A stretch of 33,775 nt of DNA from Geoalkalibacter sp. (GTDB lineage: Bacteria; Desulfobacterota; Desulfuromonadia; Desulfuromonadales; Geoalkalibacteraceae). Made by a program: the position numbers and the translations under genes. The stretch spans positions 1-33,775 of the forward strand of contig NZ_JAUWAV010000043.1 in NCBI RefSeq assembly GCF_030605225.1, written 5' to 3'. Of the stretch, positions 26,259 through 33,775 are shown in pieces; the first letter of the stretch is position 1; every line of letters begins with the position of its first letter. The notes under the pieces are model-generated. The model saw only the letters and a program-made list of their open reading frames with translations. It did no database searches and was not told the origin of the DNA.

Positions 26259-28871
26259 ATGTCGAGCAACACCCCCATGATGCGTCAGTACCTGGAGATC
26301 AAATCCCAGCATCCCGACGCCATCCTATTTTTTCGCCTCGGCGATTTCTATGAAATGTTCATGGACGACGCCGTCACCGCCTCGCGCGTTCTCGGCCTCA
26401 CCCTGACCTCGCGCAACAAGGGCGCGGCCGAGCAGGTGCCGCTGTGCGGCATTCCCTATCACAGCAGCCAGGGCTATATCGCGCGCCTCATCGACAACGG
26501 TTTCAAGGTCGCCATCTGCGAGCAGGTGGAGGATCCCCGCGACGCCAAGGGCATCGTGCGCCGCGAGGTGGTGCAGGTGGTCACGCCCGGCCTGGTGGTC
26601 GACAGCGACAACCTCCAGCCCAAGGAAAACAACTTCCTGCTGGCGCTGACGGCGGGGGAGGAGGGCGTTCCGGGCCTTTCCTGCATCGACATCACCACCG
26701 GGGCCTTTCGTCTGACGGAATGCCGGAATCTGGACGAACTGCGCAGTGAAATCCTCTCCCTCGATCCCCGGGAAGTCCTGCTCCCCGGCGAAGGCTCGGG
26801 GCTGGAGTTGGAGGCGGCGCTGCGCCCGGTGCTGGAGGGGCGCCTGGTGACGCGTCTGCCCGAGTGGGTGTTCGAGGAGGATCGTGCCCGGCGTCTGCTG
26901 CTTGATTTTTTCGCAGTGGCCAACTTGCAGGGCTTCGGCTGCGAGCATCTGCGAGTCGGCGTGCAGGCCGCCGGGGCGGTGCTGCACTACCTGCGGGAAA
27001 CCTTGCAAGGCAGTCTGGAGCATATCCGCAGCCTTTCGCCCTATCTCGCCGCCGAGCACCTGATTCTTGATGCCGCGACCCGCCGCAACCTGGAGTTGAC
27101 CGCCGCCCAGGGCGAAGGGCGCAAAAAAGGTTCGCTGCTCGGCGTCATGGACCGCACGGTCACGGCCATGGGCGGGCGCAAGCTGCGGCACTGGATTCAG
27201 TATCCCCTTGCCGACGTGGCGCGCATCCGCGCGCGCCTGGCGGCGGTGGGCGAGCTGCGGGACAAGGCCGGGGTGCGCGATGAGCTGCGCGAGGCCCTCG
27301 AAGGCGTTCATGATCTGGAGCGCCTGGGCGCGCGCATCGCCATGGCCAGTGCGGGCGCCAAGGATCTGACGGCTCTGCGCGCCTCCCTGGAGAAGCTGCC
27401 CGGCATTCGCGCGGGGGTCGCGCAGCTGGAGGCGCCCCTGTCGGTCAGGCTGGCGGCGGCCATCGATCCGCTGGAGGATGTGCGGCAGCTGATCGCCGAG
27501 GCCCTGGTGGATGATCCGCCCTTCGTGCTGCGCGAAGGCGGCCTGATCCGCGACGGGTTCCATGCCGAACTCGACGAGCTGCGTTTGATCAGCCGGCAAG
27601 GCAAGGGCTGGATCGCGCAGCTTGAACTGCAGGAGCGCGAGCGCACCGGCATCGGCTCCCTCAAGGTGCGCTACAACAAGGTGTTCGGTTACTACATCGA
27701 GATCACCCGCACCCATCTGGCGCGGGTGCCCGAGGACTACGAACGCCGGCAGACCCTGGTCAATGCCGAGCGCTTCGTCACCCCGGCCCTCAAGGACTAC
27801 GAGAGCAAGGTGCTCGGCGCCGAGGAGCGCATCCAGGCGCTGGAGTACGACCTGTTCCAGGAGGTGCGCCGCCAGGTCGCCGCGCAGGGGTCGCGCCTGC
27901 AGGGCACCGCCGATGCCCTGGCCGAACTCGACGTGCTGGCGGGCCTGGCGGATCTTGCCCATGAGGCCGACTACGCCTGTCCCGAAGTCGACGAGAGTAC
28001 GCGGCTGCACATCGAGGAGGGACGCCATCCGGTGGTCGAGCGCATGCATCTCGGCGAGCGTTTCGTGCCCAACGACGTGCTCCTCGACACCGAGGAGAAT
28101 CAGCTGCTGGTCATCACCGGCCCCAACATGGCCGGCAAGTCGACCTTCATGCGTCAGGTGGCGCTGATCACCCTGATGGCGCACATGGGCAGTTTCGTGC
28201 CGGCGCGCGCGGCGCGCATCGGGCTGGTGGATCGCATCTTCACCCGCGTCGGGGCGAGCGACAACCTGGCCTCGGGGCAGTCGACCTTCATGGTCGAGAT
28301 GACCGAAACCGCCAACATTCTGCACAACGCCACGCCGCGCAGCCTGATCATCCTCGATGAGATCGGGCGCGGCACCTCGACCTTCGACGGCCTGAGCATC
28401 GCCTGGGCGGTGGCCGAATACTTGCATGACCAGGCGCGGGTGGCGGCAAAGACCCTGTTCGCCACCCATTACCACGAACTGGCCGATCTGGCCCTGACCC
28501 GCGAGCGCGTCAAGAACTGGAACGTGGCTTTGCGCGAATGGAACGATCAGGTGATTTTTCTGCGCAAGATCGTCAAGGGCAGCGCCAGCCACAGTTACGG
28601 CATCCAGGTGGCGCGGCTGGCGGGCATTCCCGCCGCGGTGGTCGAGCGGGCCAAGGAAGTGCTGCGCAACCTCGAAGCCGGTGAATTCGGCCGCGAGGGC
28701 GAGCCGCGCCTGGCGCGCAGCCGCAAGCGCCCCTCGGCGCCCAATCCGCAACTGTCCCTGTTCGGGGACGGCGAGGATGCCTTGCGGCGGCGTCTGGAGG
28801 AGATCGACGTCAGCGTTTTGACCCCTCTGGAAGCTCTCAATCTGCTCGACGGCCTAAAAAAGCTGGTCTGA
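26259..28871 (+). CDS. mutS: DNA mismatch repair protein MutS
   Basis: An 870-residue MutS, full length. The mismatch-reading Phe-x-Glu motif is F30-x-E32 in GDFYEMF. Connector, lever and clamp domains follow; [12 protein letters not shown] lies in the clamp region. The C-terminal ABC ATPase has Walker [10 protein letters not shown] at 621-629, then [14 protein letters not shown], Walker [17 protein letters not shown] and the ATHYHEL switch. The C-terminus has [12 protein letters not shown] (a DnaN clamp-binding-like QLSLF) before the short tail. ATG 26259 is preferred over TTG 26241, with GAGG at 26245-26248. MutL is not in the window. Confidence 0.98.
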   Translation: MSSNTPMMRQYLEIKSQHPDAILFFRLGDFYEMFMDDAVTASRVLGLTLTSRNKGAAEQVPLCGIPYHSSQGYIARLIDNGFKVAICEQVEDPRDAKGIVRREVVQVVTPGLVVDSDNLQPKENNFLLALTAGEEGVPGLSCIDITTGAFRLTECRNLDELRSEILSLDPREVLLPGEGSGLELEAALRPVLEGRLVTRLPEWVFEEDRARRLLLDFFAVANLQGFGCEHLRVGVQAAGAVLHYLRETLQGSLEHIRSLSPYLAAEHLILDAATRRNLELTAAQGEGRKKGSLLGVMDRTVTAMGGRKLRHWIQYPLADVARIRARLAAVGELRDKAGVRDELREALEGVHDLERLGARIAMASAGAKDLTALRASLEKLPGIRAGVAQLEAPLSVRLAAAIDPLEDVRQLIAEALVDDPPFVLREGGLIRDGFHAELDELRLISRQGKGWIAQLELQERERTGIGSLKVRYNKVFGYYIEITRTHLARVPEDYERRQTLVNAERFVTPALKDYESKVLGAEERIQALEYDLFQEVRRQVAAQGSRLQGTADALAELDVLAGLADLAHEADYACPEVDESTRLHIEEGRHPVVERMHLGERFVPNDVLLDTEENQLLVITGPNMAGKSTFMRQVALITLMAHMGSFVPARAARIGLVDRIFTRVGASDNLASGQSTFMVEMTETANILHNATPRSLIILDEIGRGTSTFDGLSIAWAVAEYLHDQARVAAKTLFATHYHELADLALTRERVKNWNVALREWNDQVIFLRKIVKGSASHSYGIQVARLAGIPAAVVERAKEVLRNLEAGEFGREGEPRLARSRKRPSAPNPQLSLFGDGEDALRRRLEEIDVSVLTPLEALNLLDGLKKLV

Positions 28872-28920
28872 CGCGAAAGGTCCGGAGCCTGAGGCGATGA
28901 CATTCAACAAGGAAATGCTC

Positions 28921-30234
28921 ATGCATCCCATAAAAGCTTTTCTGATGTTTGCCGCTTTGCTGCTGCTCCTGCCGGGCGGCGCCTCGGGGCAGACCCGGAC
29001 CCCCGCCAAGGTCCAGGATCTGCGCTTCTGGAGCAATCCGACCTATACGCGGGTGGTCATCGACGTCTCCCGGGAGGTCGACTATCGTTTCGCCACTCTG
29101 CCGGCCGATCCCAAGGCGGGCATCGGCAATCGCCTTTACGTGGATATTCTCGGCGCCGAACGGGCGGGGAGCCTCAAGGCCGCCTATCCCGTGGAAGACG
29201 GCCTGCTCAAGCAGGTGCGCCTCGGCAGCCCCCAGGGGAGCACCACGCGCGTCGTCTTCGATTTGACCAAGCTCGGCGACTACAAGGTCTTTCACCTCAG
29301 CGATCCCTTTCGCATCGTCGTCGATCTGGCCGGCGACGGCCTGCCTTCCCTCAGCAGCAATCATCCCGAAATCCGCGCCATGCCTCCCGCGCCTGCACCC
29401 GCACCCGCCAAGCCCGCGGCCAAATCCGCCGCGCCCGCGCCCGCCAAGGCGCCATCGGGCAAGGAGGACGGCATCGGGCGCATTCTCGATCGCGCGCCCG
29501 ACGACAAGCCCTTGAGCATTCATCTACCCAGCGGCCAGGAGCGCGCGAGCCTGCGCCGCATCGTGGTCGATCCGGGACACGGCGGCAAGGACCCGGGGGC
29601 GGTGGGGCCCAACGGCCTTCTTGAAAAAGACGTCAACCTGGCCATGGCCAAGCTGCTCAAGGCCCATCTCGAAAAAGAGCTGGGGGTGGAAGTCCACCTC
29701 ACCCGAGACCGCGACGTCTATCTGTCCCTGCAGGAGCGCACCGCCATCGCCAATCGCCTCGATGCCGACCTGTTCATTTCCCTGCATGCCAACGCCAGCC
29801 CCAATCGCGGCGCCTACGGCACGGAGACCTATTTCCTCAACCTGGCGCGCAGCGAGCAGGCCGCGGCCGTCGCCGCGCGGGAAAACGGCACCACCCTCAA
29901 GGAGGTGGGCGATCTCGAGGCCATTCTCTTCGACCTCATGGCCAACGCCAAGATCAATGAATCGAGCCGCCTGGCCTCGGAGATTCAGAAGGCCCTGGTG
30001 TCCGACCTCAGCCGCAGTTTCACCAACATCAAGGATCTGGGCGTGCGCCAGGGCCCGTTTCACGTGCTGATCGGCGCCACCATGCCCTCGGTGCTGGTCG
30101 AGGTGGCCTTCATCAGCCATCCGCGGGAAGAGGCCCTGCTGGCCGATCGCCAGTTTCAGGACAAGAGTGCTCGCGCCATCGCCCGCGCGGTGCGCAATTA
30201 CGGCGTGGCCCTCAATCTGCTGGCGCAAAACTGA
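28921..30234 (+). CDS. amiC: N-acetylmuramoyl-L-alanine amidase (AMIN plus Amidase_3)
   Basis: A 437-residue periplasmic zinc amidase that cleaves the peptide from peptidoglycan during cell separation. A signal peptide covers about residues 1-24 (hydrophobic core FLMFAALLLLLPGG). An AMIN domain (about 30-130) would target it to the envelope or septum. A Pro/Ala/Lys linker follows, then Amidase_3 with VVDPGHGGKDPGA (H220), E235, H289 in SLHANAS and E394 in VLVEVAFISHP. ATG 28921 has AAGGA 7 nt ahead; ATG 28897 and 28915 would add eight or two residues. It follows mutS closely and is probably cotranscribed with it. Confidence 0.94.
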   Translation: MHPIKAFLMFAALLLLLPGGASGQTRTPAKVQDLRFWSNPTYTRVVIDVSREVDYRFATLPADPKAGIGNRLYVDILGAERAGSLKAAYPVEDGLLKQVRLGSPQGSTTRVVFDLTKLGDYKVFHLSDPFRIVVDLAGDGLPSLSSNHPEIRAMPPAPAPAPAKPAAKSAAPAPAKAPSGKEDGIGRILDRAPDDKPLSIHLPSGQERASLRRIVVDPGHGGKDPGAVGPNGLLEKDVNLAMAKLLKAHLEKELGVEVHLTRDRDVYLSLQERTAIANRLDADLFISLHANASPNRGAYGTETYFLNLARSEQAAAVAARENGTTLKEVGDLEAILFDLMANAKINESSRLASEIQKALVSDLSRSFTNIKDLGVRQGPFHVLIGATMPSVLVEVAFISHPREEALLADRQFQDKSARAIARAVRNYGVALNLLAQN

Positions 30235-30295
30235 TGTCTTCGCGCGCGGCTCTTTCCTTCTCAACGACAACGCTTCGTCATCCGAGACCTGATTC

Positions 30296-33001
30296 ATGAG
30301 CCCCCAAGCCACCAGCTTCCATATCGAGCCCTATTTTCCTCCCAGCCTCCTGAACCCCGCGCAGGATGTGTTCGAGCAACGGCGTCCGCTGCTGCTGCAG
30401 GCGGCGCGCGACTATCTGGACATTCATCAGAAGCGTATTCGAGAACTGCATGAGGCCGGCGCGAGCGGCACCCGCGTGGTGACGGATCTCTCCCGAATGT
30501 TCGATCTGCTGATAGCCACCCTGTGTCGGGCGGTGTCCGTCGATCTTGATCAGGGCCGCTTCGGTCAGTGCGCGCTCATCGCCCTGGGCGGATATGGGCG
30601 CGGCGAGCTCAATCCGCGCTCGGACATCGACATCATGTTCTACTACCATCCGCGGGACCGGGCTTTTGCCGAAAAAATCTCCGAGCGCATGCTGTATCTG
30701 ATGTTTGATCTGGGCCTCGATGTGGGATTCAGCGTGCGCACCCGCCAGGATTGTCTCGATCTGGCCGAGCAGGATGTCACCGTGCGCACGGCGCTGCTGG
30801 ATTCGCGTTTGCTGGCCGGCGACCAGAGCCTGTATGAGGATTACCGCGCGCAGGTGCTCGAGGTGCTGCTCAACCGCAACAGTCAGGTCTTCATTCGCCA
30901 GAAAATCGAGGAAAACCAGAAACGCCTGCAAAAATACGGCAGTTCGGTCTATTTGCTCGAGCCCAACCTCAAGGAAGGCGAGGGGGGGTTGCGGGATCTG
31001 CATGCGGCGGTGTGGATCGCCCGCGTCAAATACAAGGCGCAAAGCCTCAAGGATCTGGTGATCCGGGGAGTGATTTCCGAGCGCGAGCGGCAGGAATTTG
31101 AAGCCGCCTTCGATTATCTGTGGCGCATCCGCAATCATCTGCATTATCTGAGCACGCGCAAGGGCGACCAGATGCAGTTCAATCACCAGGAGAAAATCGC
31201 CGAGTTCCTGGGTTACCACAACAACCGCAAGGCCCTGGCCGTCGAACAGTTCATGCAGGACTATTACTATCACGCCACCCGGGTCGAGCATCTCGCCTCT
31301 TCCCTGATCGCGCGCGTCACCCAGCAGGAAAAGCCCTCCGCGCGGCTGCTCGGCTATCTCACCCGTCGTCAGATCGAATCCGATTTCTACATTCTGCGCG
31401 GCGAGCTGCGGGTCAACGGTTCGGCGGTCTTTGCCGAGGATCCGACCAAAATGATGCGCGCCTTTCTGCTGGCCCAGCGTCATCAGGTGCCCATGAGCCT
31501 GGCGCTCAAGGGCATGATTCGCGACGCGCTGCCCCTGATCAACGACAAGGTGCGCCGTTCGCGGGCCATCAACGAAACTTTCTTCGAGATCCTGCGCGCG
31601 CCGCGCGACGTCGGCCAGACCCTGCGCGAAATGCACCACTTGCAGTTCCTCAATCGCTTCATCCCCGAATTCGGCCGCATCTTCTGCAAGGTGCAGCACG
31701 ATCTCTATCACACATACACGGTGGACACCCATTCCCTCTTCGCCGTGGAGGAGATCCTCAAGCTGCGCGCCGGAGAATACGCCGACAAGCACCCGGTGCT
31801 CACGCGCCTGGCCAACGACATCGAGAAGCCCGAGTTGCTGATGCTTGCCGTTCTCTTTCACGACATCGGCAAGGGCGAGGGCAAGGACCATGCGAACAAG
31901 GGCGCCGATCTGATGCCGACCATCGCGCGGCGTTTCGGCCTCAACCGCGAGGACAGCCAGCGTCTGGAATTTCTGGTGCGCCGTCATCTGGACATGGCGC
32001 ACATCGCGCAGCGTCGCGATCTGCACGACGATCAGCTCATCATCCAGTTCGCCCGCGCCATGGGCATGAGCGAAAACCTCAAGATGCTCTACCTGCTCAC
32101 CTTCGCCGATCTGCGCGCCGTCGGGCCCGACGTCTGGAACGACTGGAAGGGCATGCTGCTGCACGAGCTCTACGAAAAGACCTATCAGGTTCTGGAAAAG
32201 GGCGACTTTGAGCTGGAGAAACGCTCGGAGAAGCTGCGCAACCGCAAACGCAATGTCCTTGAAAAACTCCACGATGAATTTGACCAGCGGCTGGTGCGCG
32301 AGCAGTTGCGCGCCATGAGCACCCGCTACCTCATGAATTACCGCTCGGCGGACATCGCCGAACACCTGCGCCTGGCCCTGGGACGCGGCCATCGGACTCT
32401 TGCGCTCAAGGTCGAGCATGAGAGCCGGCGGGGTTTTTCCCAGGTGACCCTCTCCACCCTGGATATTCCCGGCCTGTTTTCCAAGATCACCGGAGTCATG
32501 GCCGCCAACGCCATCAACATTCTCGGCGCGCAGATTCATACCCGGCGCAATGGCGAGGCCCTCGACATCCTGCAGGTGGCCGCGCCCGGCGGAGGCGCCA
32601 TCGAGAACCCGGACAAGTGGCGGCGGGTGGAGGCGGAGCTGACGGCGGTCATCGAAGGGCGGATCCGCGTCGAGGAGCTGGTCGCCAAGCGTCGGCCGCC
32701 GGCGTTCATGATCGATCGGCCTCGGCCGCGTTTTCCCAATCGCGTCGAAATCGACAACGAGGCGTCCGGCCAGTACACCGTGATTGAGATCTATGCCCAT
32801 GACAAGGTCGGTCTGCTCTATCAGATCACCAAGACCCTCAAGGAATTGGGGCTCTACATCGGAGTGGCGAAGATTTCGACCAAGGTCGATCAGGCGGCCG
32901 ACGTTTTTTACGTTCAGGATATCTTCGGTCAGAAAATCCTGGGCGAAGAAAAGCAGGCGGAGATCCAGCGGCGCCTGCTGGCCTGTCTTGACGAAGATTG
33001 A
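30296..33001 (+). CDS. glnD: Bifunctional uridylyltransferase/uridylyl-removing enzyme GlnD
   Basis: A 901-residue nitrogen sensor that uridylylates PII when glutamine is low and removes UMP when it is high. The nucleotidyltransferase motif GGYGRGELNPRSDID is at 98-112. The central domain includes EGEGGLRDLH. The HD hydrolase has H522-D523 in LFHDIGKGEGKDH. Two C-terminal ACT domains (about 710-785 and 825-895) bind glutamine; the last contains YAHDKVGLLYQITKTL. All key residues for both activities are visible. No strong ribosome site precedes ATG 30296; it follows the amidase gene by 61 nt. Confidence 0.97.
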   Translation: MSPQATSFHIEPYFPPSLLNPAQDVFEQRRPLLLQAARDYLDIHQKRIRELHEAGASGTRVVTDLSRMFDLLIATLCRAVSVDLDQGRFGQCALIALGGYGRGELNPRSDIDIMFYYHPRDRAFAEKISERMLYLMFDLGLDVGFSVRTRQDCLDLAEQDVTVRTALLDSRLLAGDQSLYEDYRAQVLEVLLNRNSQVFIRQKIEENQKRLQKYGSSVYLLEPNLKEGEGGLRDLHAAVWIARVKYKAQSLKDLVIRGVISERERQEFEAAFDYLWRIRNHLHYLSTRKGDQMQFNHQEKIAEFLGYHNNRKALAVEQFMQDYYYHATRVEHLASSLIARVTQQEKPSARLLGYLTRRQIESDFYILRGELRVNGSAVFAEDPTKMMRAFLLAQRHQVPMSLALKGMIRDALPLINDKVRRSRAINETFFEILRAPRDVGQTLREMHHLQFLNRFIPEFGRIFCKVQHDLYHTYTVDTHSLFAVEEILKLRAGEYADKHPVLTRLANDIEKPELLMLAVLFHDIGKGEGKDHANKGADLMPTIARRFGLNREDSQRLEFLVRRHLDMAHIAQRRDLHDDQLIIQFARAMGMSENLKMLYLLTFADLRAVGPDVWNDWKGMLLHELYEKTYQVLEKGDFELEKRSEKLRNRKRNVLEKLHDEFDQRLVREQLRAMSTRYLMNYRSADIAEHLRLALGRGHRTLALKVEHESRRGFSQVTLSTLDIPGLFSKITGVMAANAINILGAQIHTRRNGEALDILQVAAPGGGAIENPDKWRRVEAELTAVIEGRIRVEELVAKRRPPAFMIDRPRPRFPNRVEIDNEASGQYTVIEIYAHDKVGLLYQITKTLKELGLYIGVAKISTKVDQAADVFYVQDIFGQKILGEEKQAEIQRRLLACLDED

Positions 33002-33025
33002 AAAGGCTATGATTCGCGGGTGTTT

Positions 33026-33775
33026 ATGGAGCAATACCTCGACCATTTCATGAACTATCTGACCGTGGAGCGCGGCCTGGCCGCCAACACCCTGGAGGCC
33101 TATGGACGCGACCTGGCCCGCTATGCCGATTTCATCGAGAAGCAGGGGATTCGCGCCGTCGACGCCATAACGGCGGCCGACGTGGTGGGATTTCTCGGCG
33201 CCCTGCGCAAGGACGGCCTGGCGCCGCGCAGTCAGACCCGCTCCCTGGTCGCCGTGCGCACCTTTCACAAGTTTTTGGTCGCGGAAAAAATCACCCCTGT
33301 CAATCCCGCGGCGCGCATCGAATCCATGCGCCTGACCCAGGCTCTGCCGCAGGTTCTTTCCACGCACGAGGTGGAACGCCTGTTGGCTGCGCCCGCCGAA
33401 AGCGACCCCATCGGCGCGCGGGACCGCGCGATGCTGGAATTGCTTTATGCCACGGGCCTGCGGGTTTCGGAACTGGTCGGGCTCAAGCTTGGCGATGTGC
33501 AGGCCCTGGTCGGCTGCGTGCGCACCCTGGGCAAGGGGCGCAAGGAGCGGGTGGTTCCCGTGGGCGAAGCGGCGCTGGCCGAGTTGGAGGTCTACCTGCG
33601 CGGCGCGCGTGCCCTGCTGGAGAAAAAATCCGGCAGTCCCTACCTGTTTCTCAATCGCTCGGGGCGGGGGTTGACACGCCAGGGGTTCTGGAAGATTATT
33701 AAGCGCCGCGCGCTGCAGGCCGGTATCCGCAAGAACATCACGCCCCACACCCTTCGCCATTCCTTCGCCACTCAT
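33026..33775 (+). CDS. xerD: Tyrosine recombinase XerD (3' end outside window)
   Basis: The first 250 residues of a chromosome-dimer resolvase; about 45 more, including the catalytic tyrosine, lie beyond the window. The N-terminal core-binding SAM-like domain (1-105; YLTVERGLAANTLEAYGRDL) is followed by the catalytic domain with R146 (ATGLRVSEL), K170 (GKGRKERVVP) and H241-x-x-R244 (HTLRHSF). With XerC it resolves chromosome dimers at dif. ATG 33026 lacks a good ribosome site; GTG 33020 would add two residues. A XerC or integrase identity is less likely, judging by the start and by the neighbours. Confidence 0.93.
   Translation, partial: MEQYLDHFMNYLTVERGLAANTLEAYGRDLARYADFIEKQGIRAVDAITAADVVGFLGALRKDGLAPRSQTRSLVAVRTFHKFLVAEKITPVNPAARIESMRLTQALPQVLSTHEVERLLAAPAESDPIGARDRAMLELLYATGLRVSELVGLKLGDVQALVGCVRTLGKGRKERVVPVGEAALAELEVYLRGARALLEKKSGSPYLFLNRSGRGLTRQGFWKIIKRRALQAGIRKNITPHTLRHSFATH

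Noticed and set aside
26325-28751. 808-codon minus-strand frame opposite mutS
   Set aside because: No recognisable motif, and fully antisense to a complete MutS.
30278-33775. Very long open frame (1165 codons) on the minus strand opposite glnD/xerD
   Set aside because: Its sequence is Gln/His/Asp-rich without domains and it lies exactly opposite two clear genes; a typical antisense frame in GC-rich coding DNA.

Overview
The window looks like chromosomal DNA of a Desulfuromonadia-type bacterium (Geobacter/Desulfuromonas/Pelobacter relatives, formerly Deltaproteobacteria). This is inferred from high-GC housekeeping genes, a mutS - amidase - glnD - xerD order that I associate with that group, a malic enzyme/phosphotransacetylase fusion, and an LPS locus with a complete-looking heptose branch. 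No database search was possible.

Layout. (1) 1-4313: the end of an O-antigen/LPS assembly region on the + strand. It holds a broken rfbF-type remnant, a GT2 glycosyltransferase, a CgeB-like glycosyltransferase, an O-antigen polymerase/ligase and a GT10 fucosyltransferase. The stretch from about 1000 to 3260 is markedly AT-rich. (2) 4360-4994: a higBA toxin-antitoxin module with a strong promoter that predicts a leaderless toxin transcript. (3) 4996-6063: a GT9 heptosyltransferase on the minus strand, convergent with higA. (4) 6193-8425: an AT-rich cassette (FkbM-type protein plus GT2) between two nearly identical 180-bp copies of the 5' end of gmd; the first copy is a dead 58-codon fragment. 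(5) 8261-14950: a tightly packed + strand operon, gmd - fcl (GDP-L-fucose), gmhA - unknown DHS-like protein - hldE - gmhB (ADP-heptose), then a UDP-glucuronate 4-epimerase-type gene. It ends at a bidirectional terminator. (6) 15034-18831: thrC and maeB on the minus strand, each with its own promoter. (7) 19326-24558: a phosphodiesterase, a HIT protein, an exbB-exbD-ROK kinase operon and a GAF-containing chemoreceptor. (8) 24617-26068, minus: a CDF metal exporter coupled to an unknown 166-residue protein. (9) 26259-33775: mutS, a periplasmic amidase, glnD and the start of xerD, which runs off the window.

How it fits together. gmd and fcl would make the GDP-fucose used by the GT10 enzyme encoded 4 kb upstream. 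gmhA/hldE/gmhB would supply the heptose used by GT9-type enzymes in the LPS core (hldD is not in the window). The glycosyltransferases, FkbM protein and polymerase/ligase would build and finish a fucose-containing surface glycan. The most notable points are the directly repeated gmd 5' end, which predicts loop-out of the FkbM-GT2 cassette with restoration of an intact gmd at the left junction, and the unassigned DHS-like protein locked by overlap into the heptose operon.
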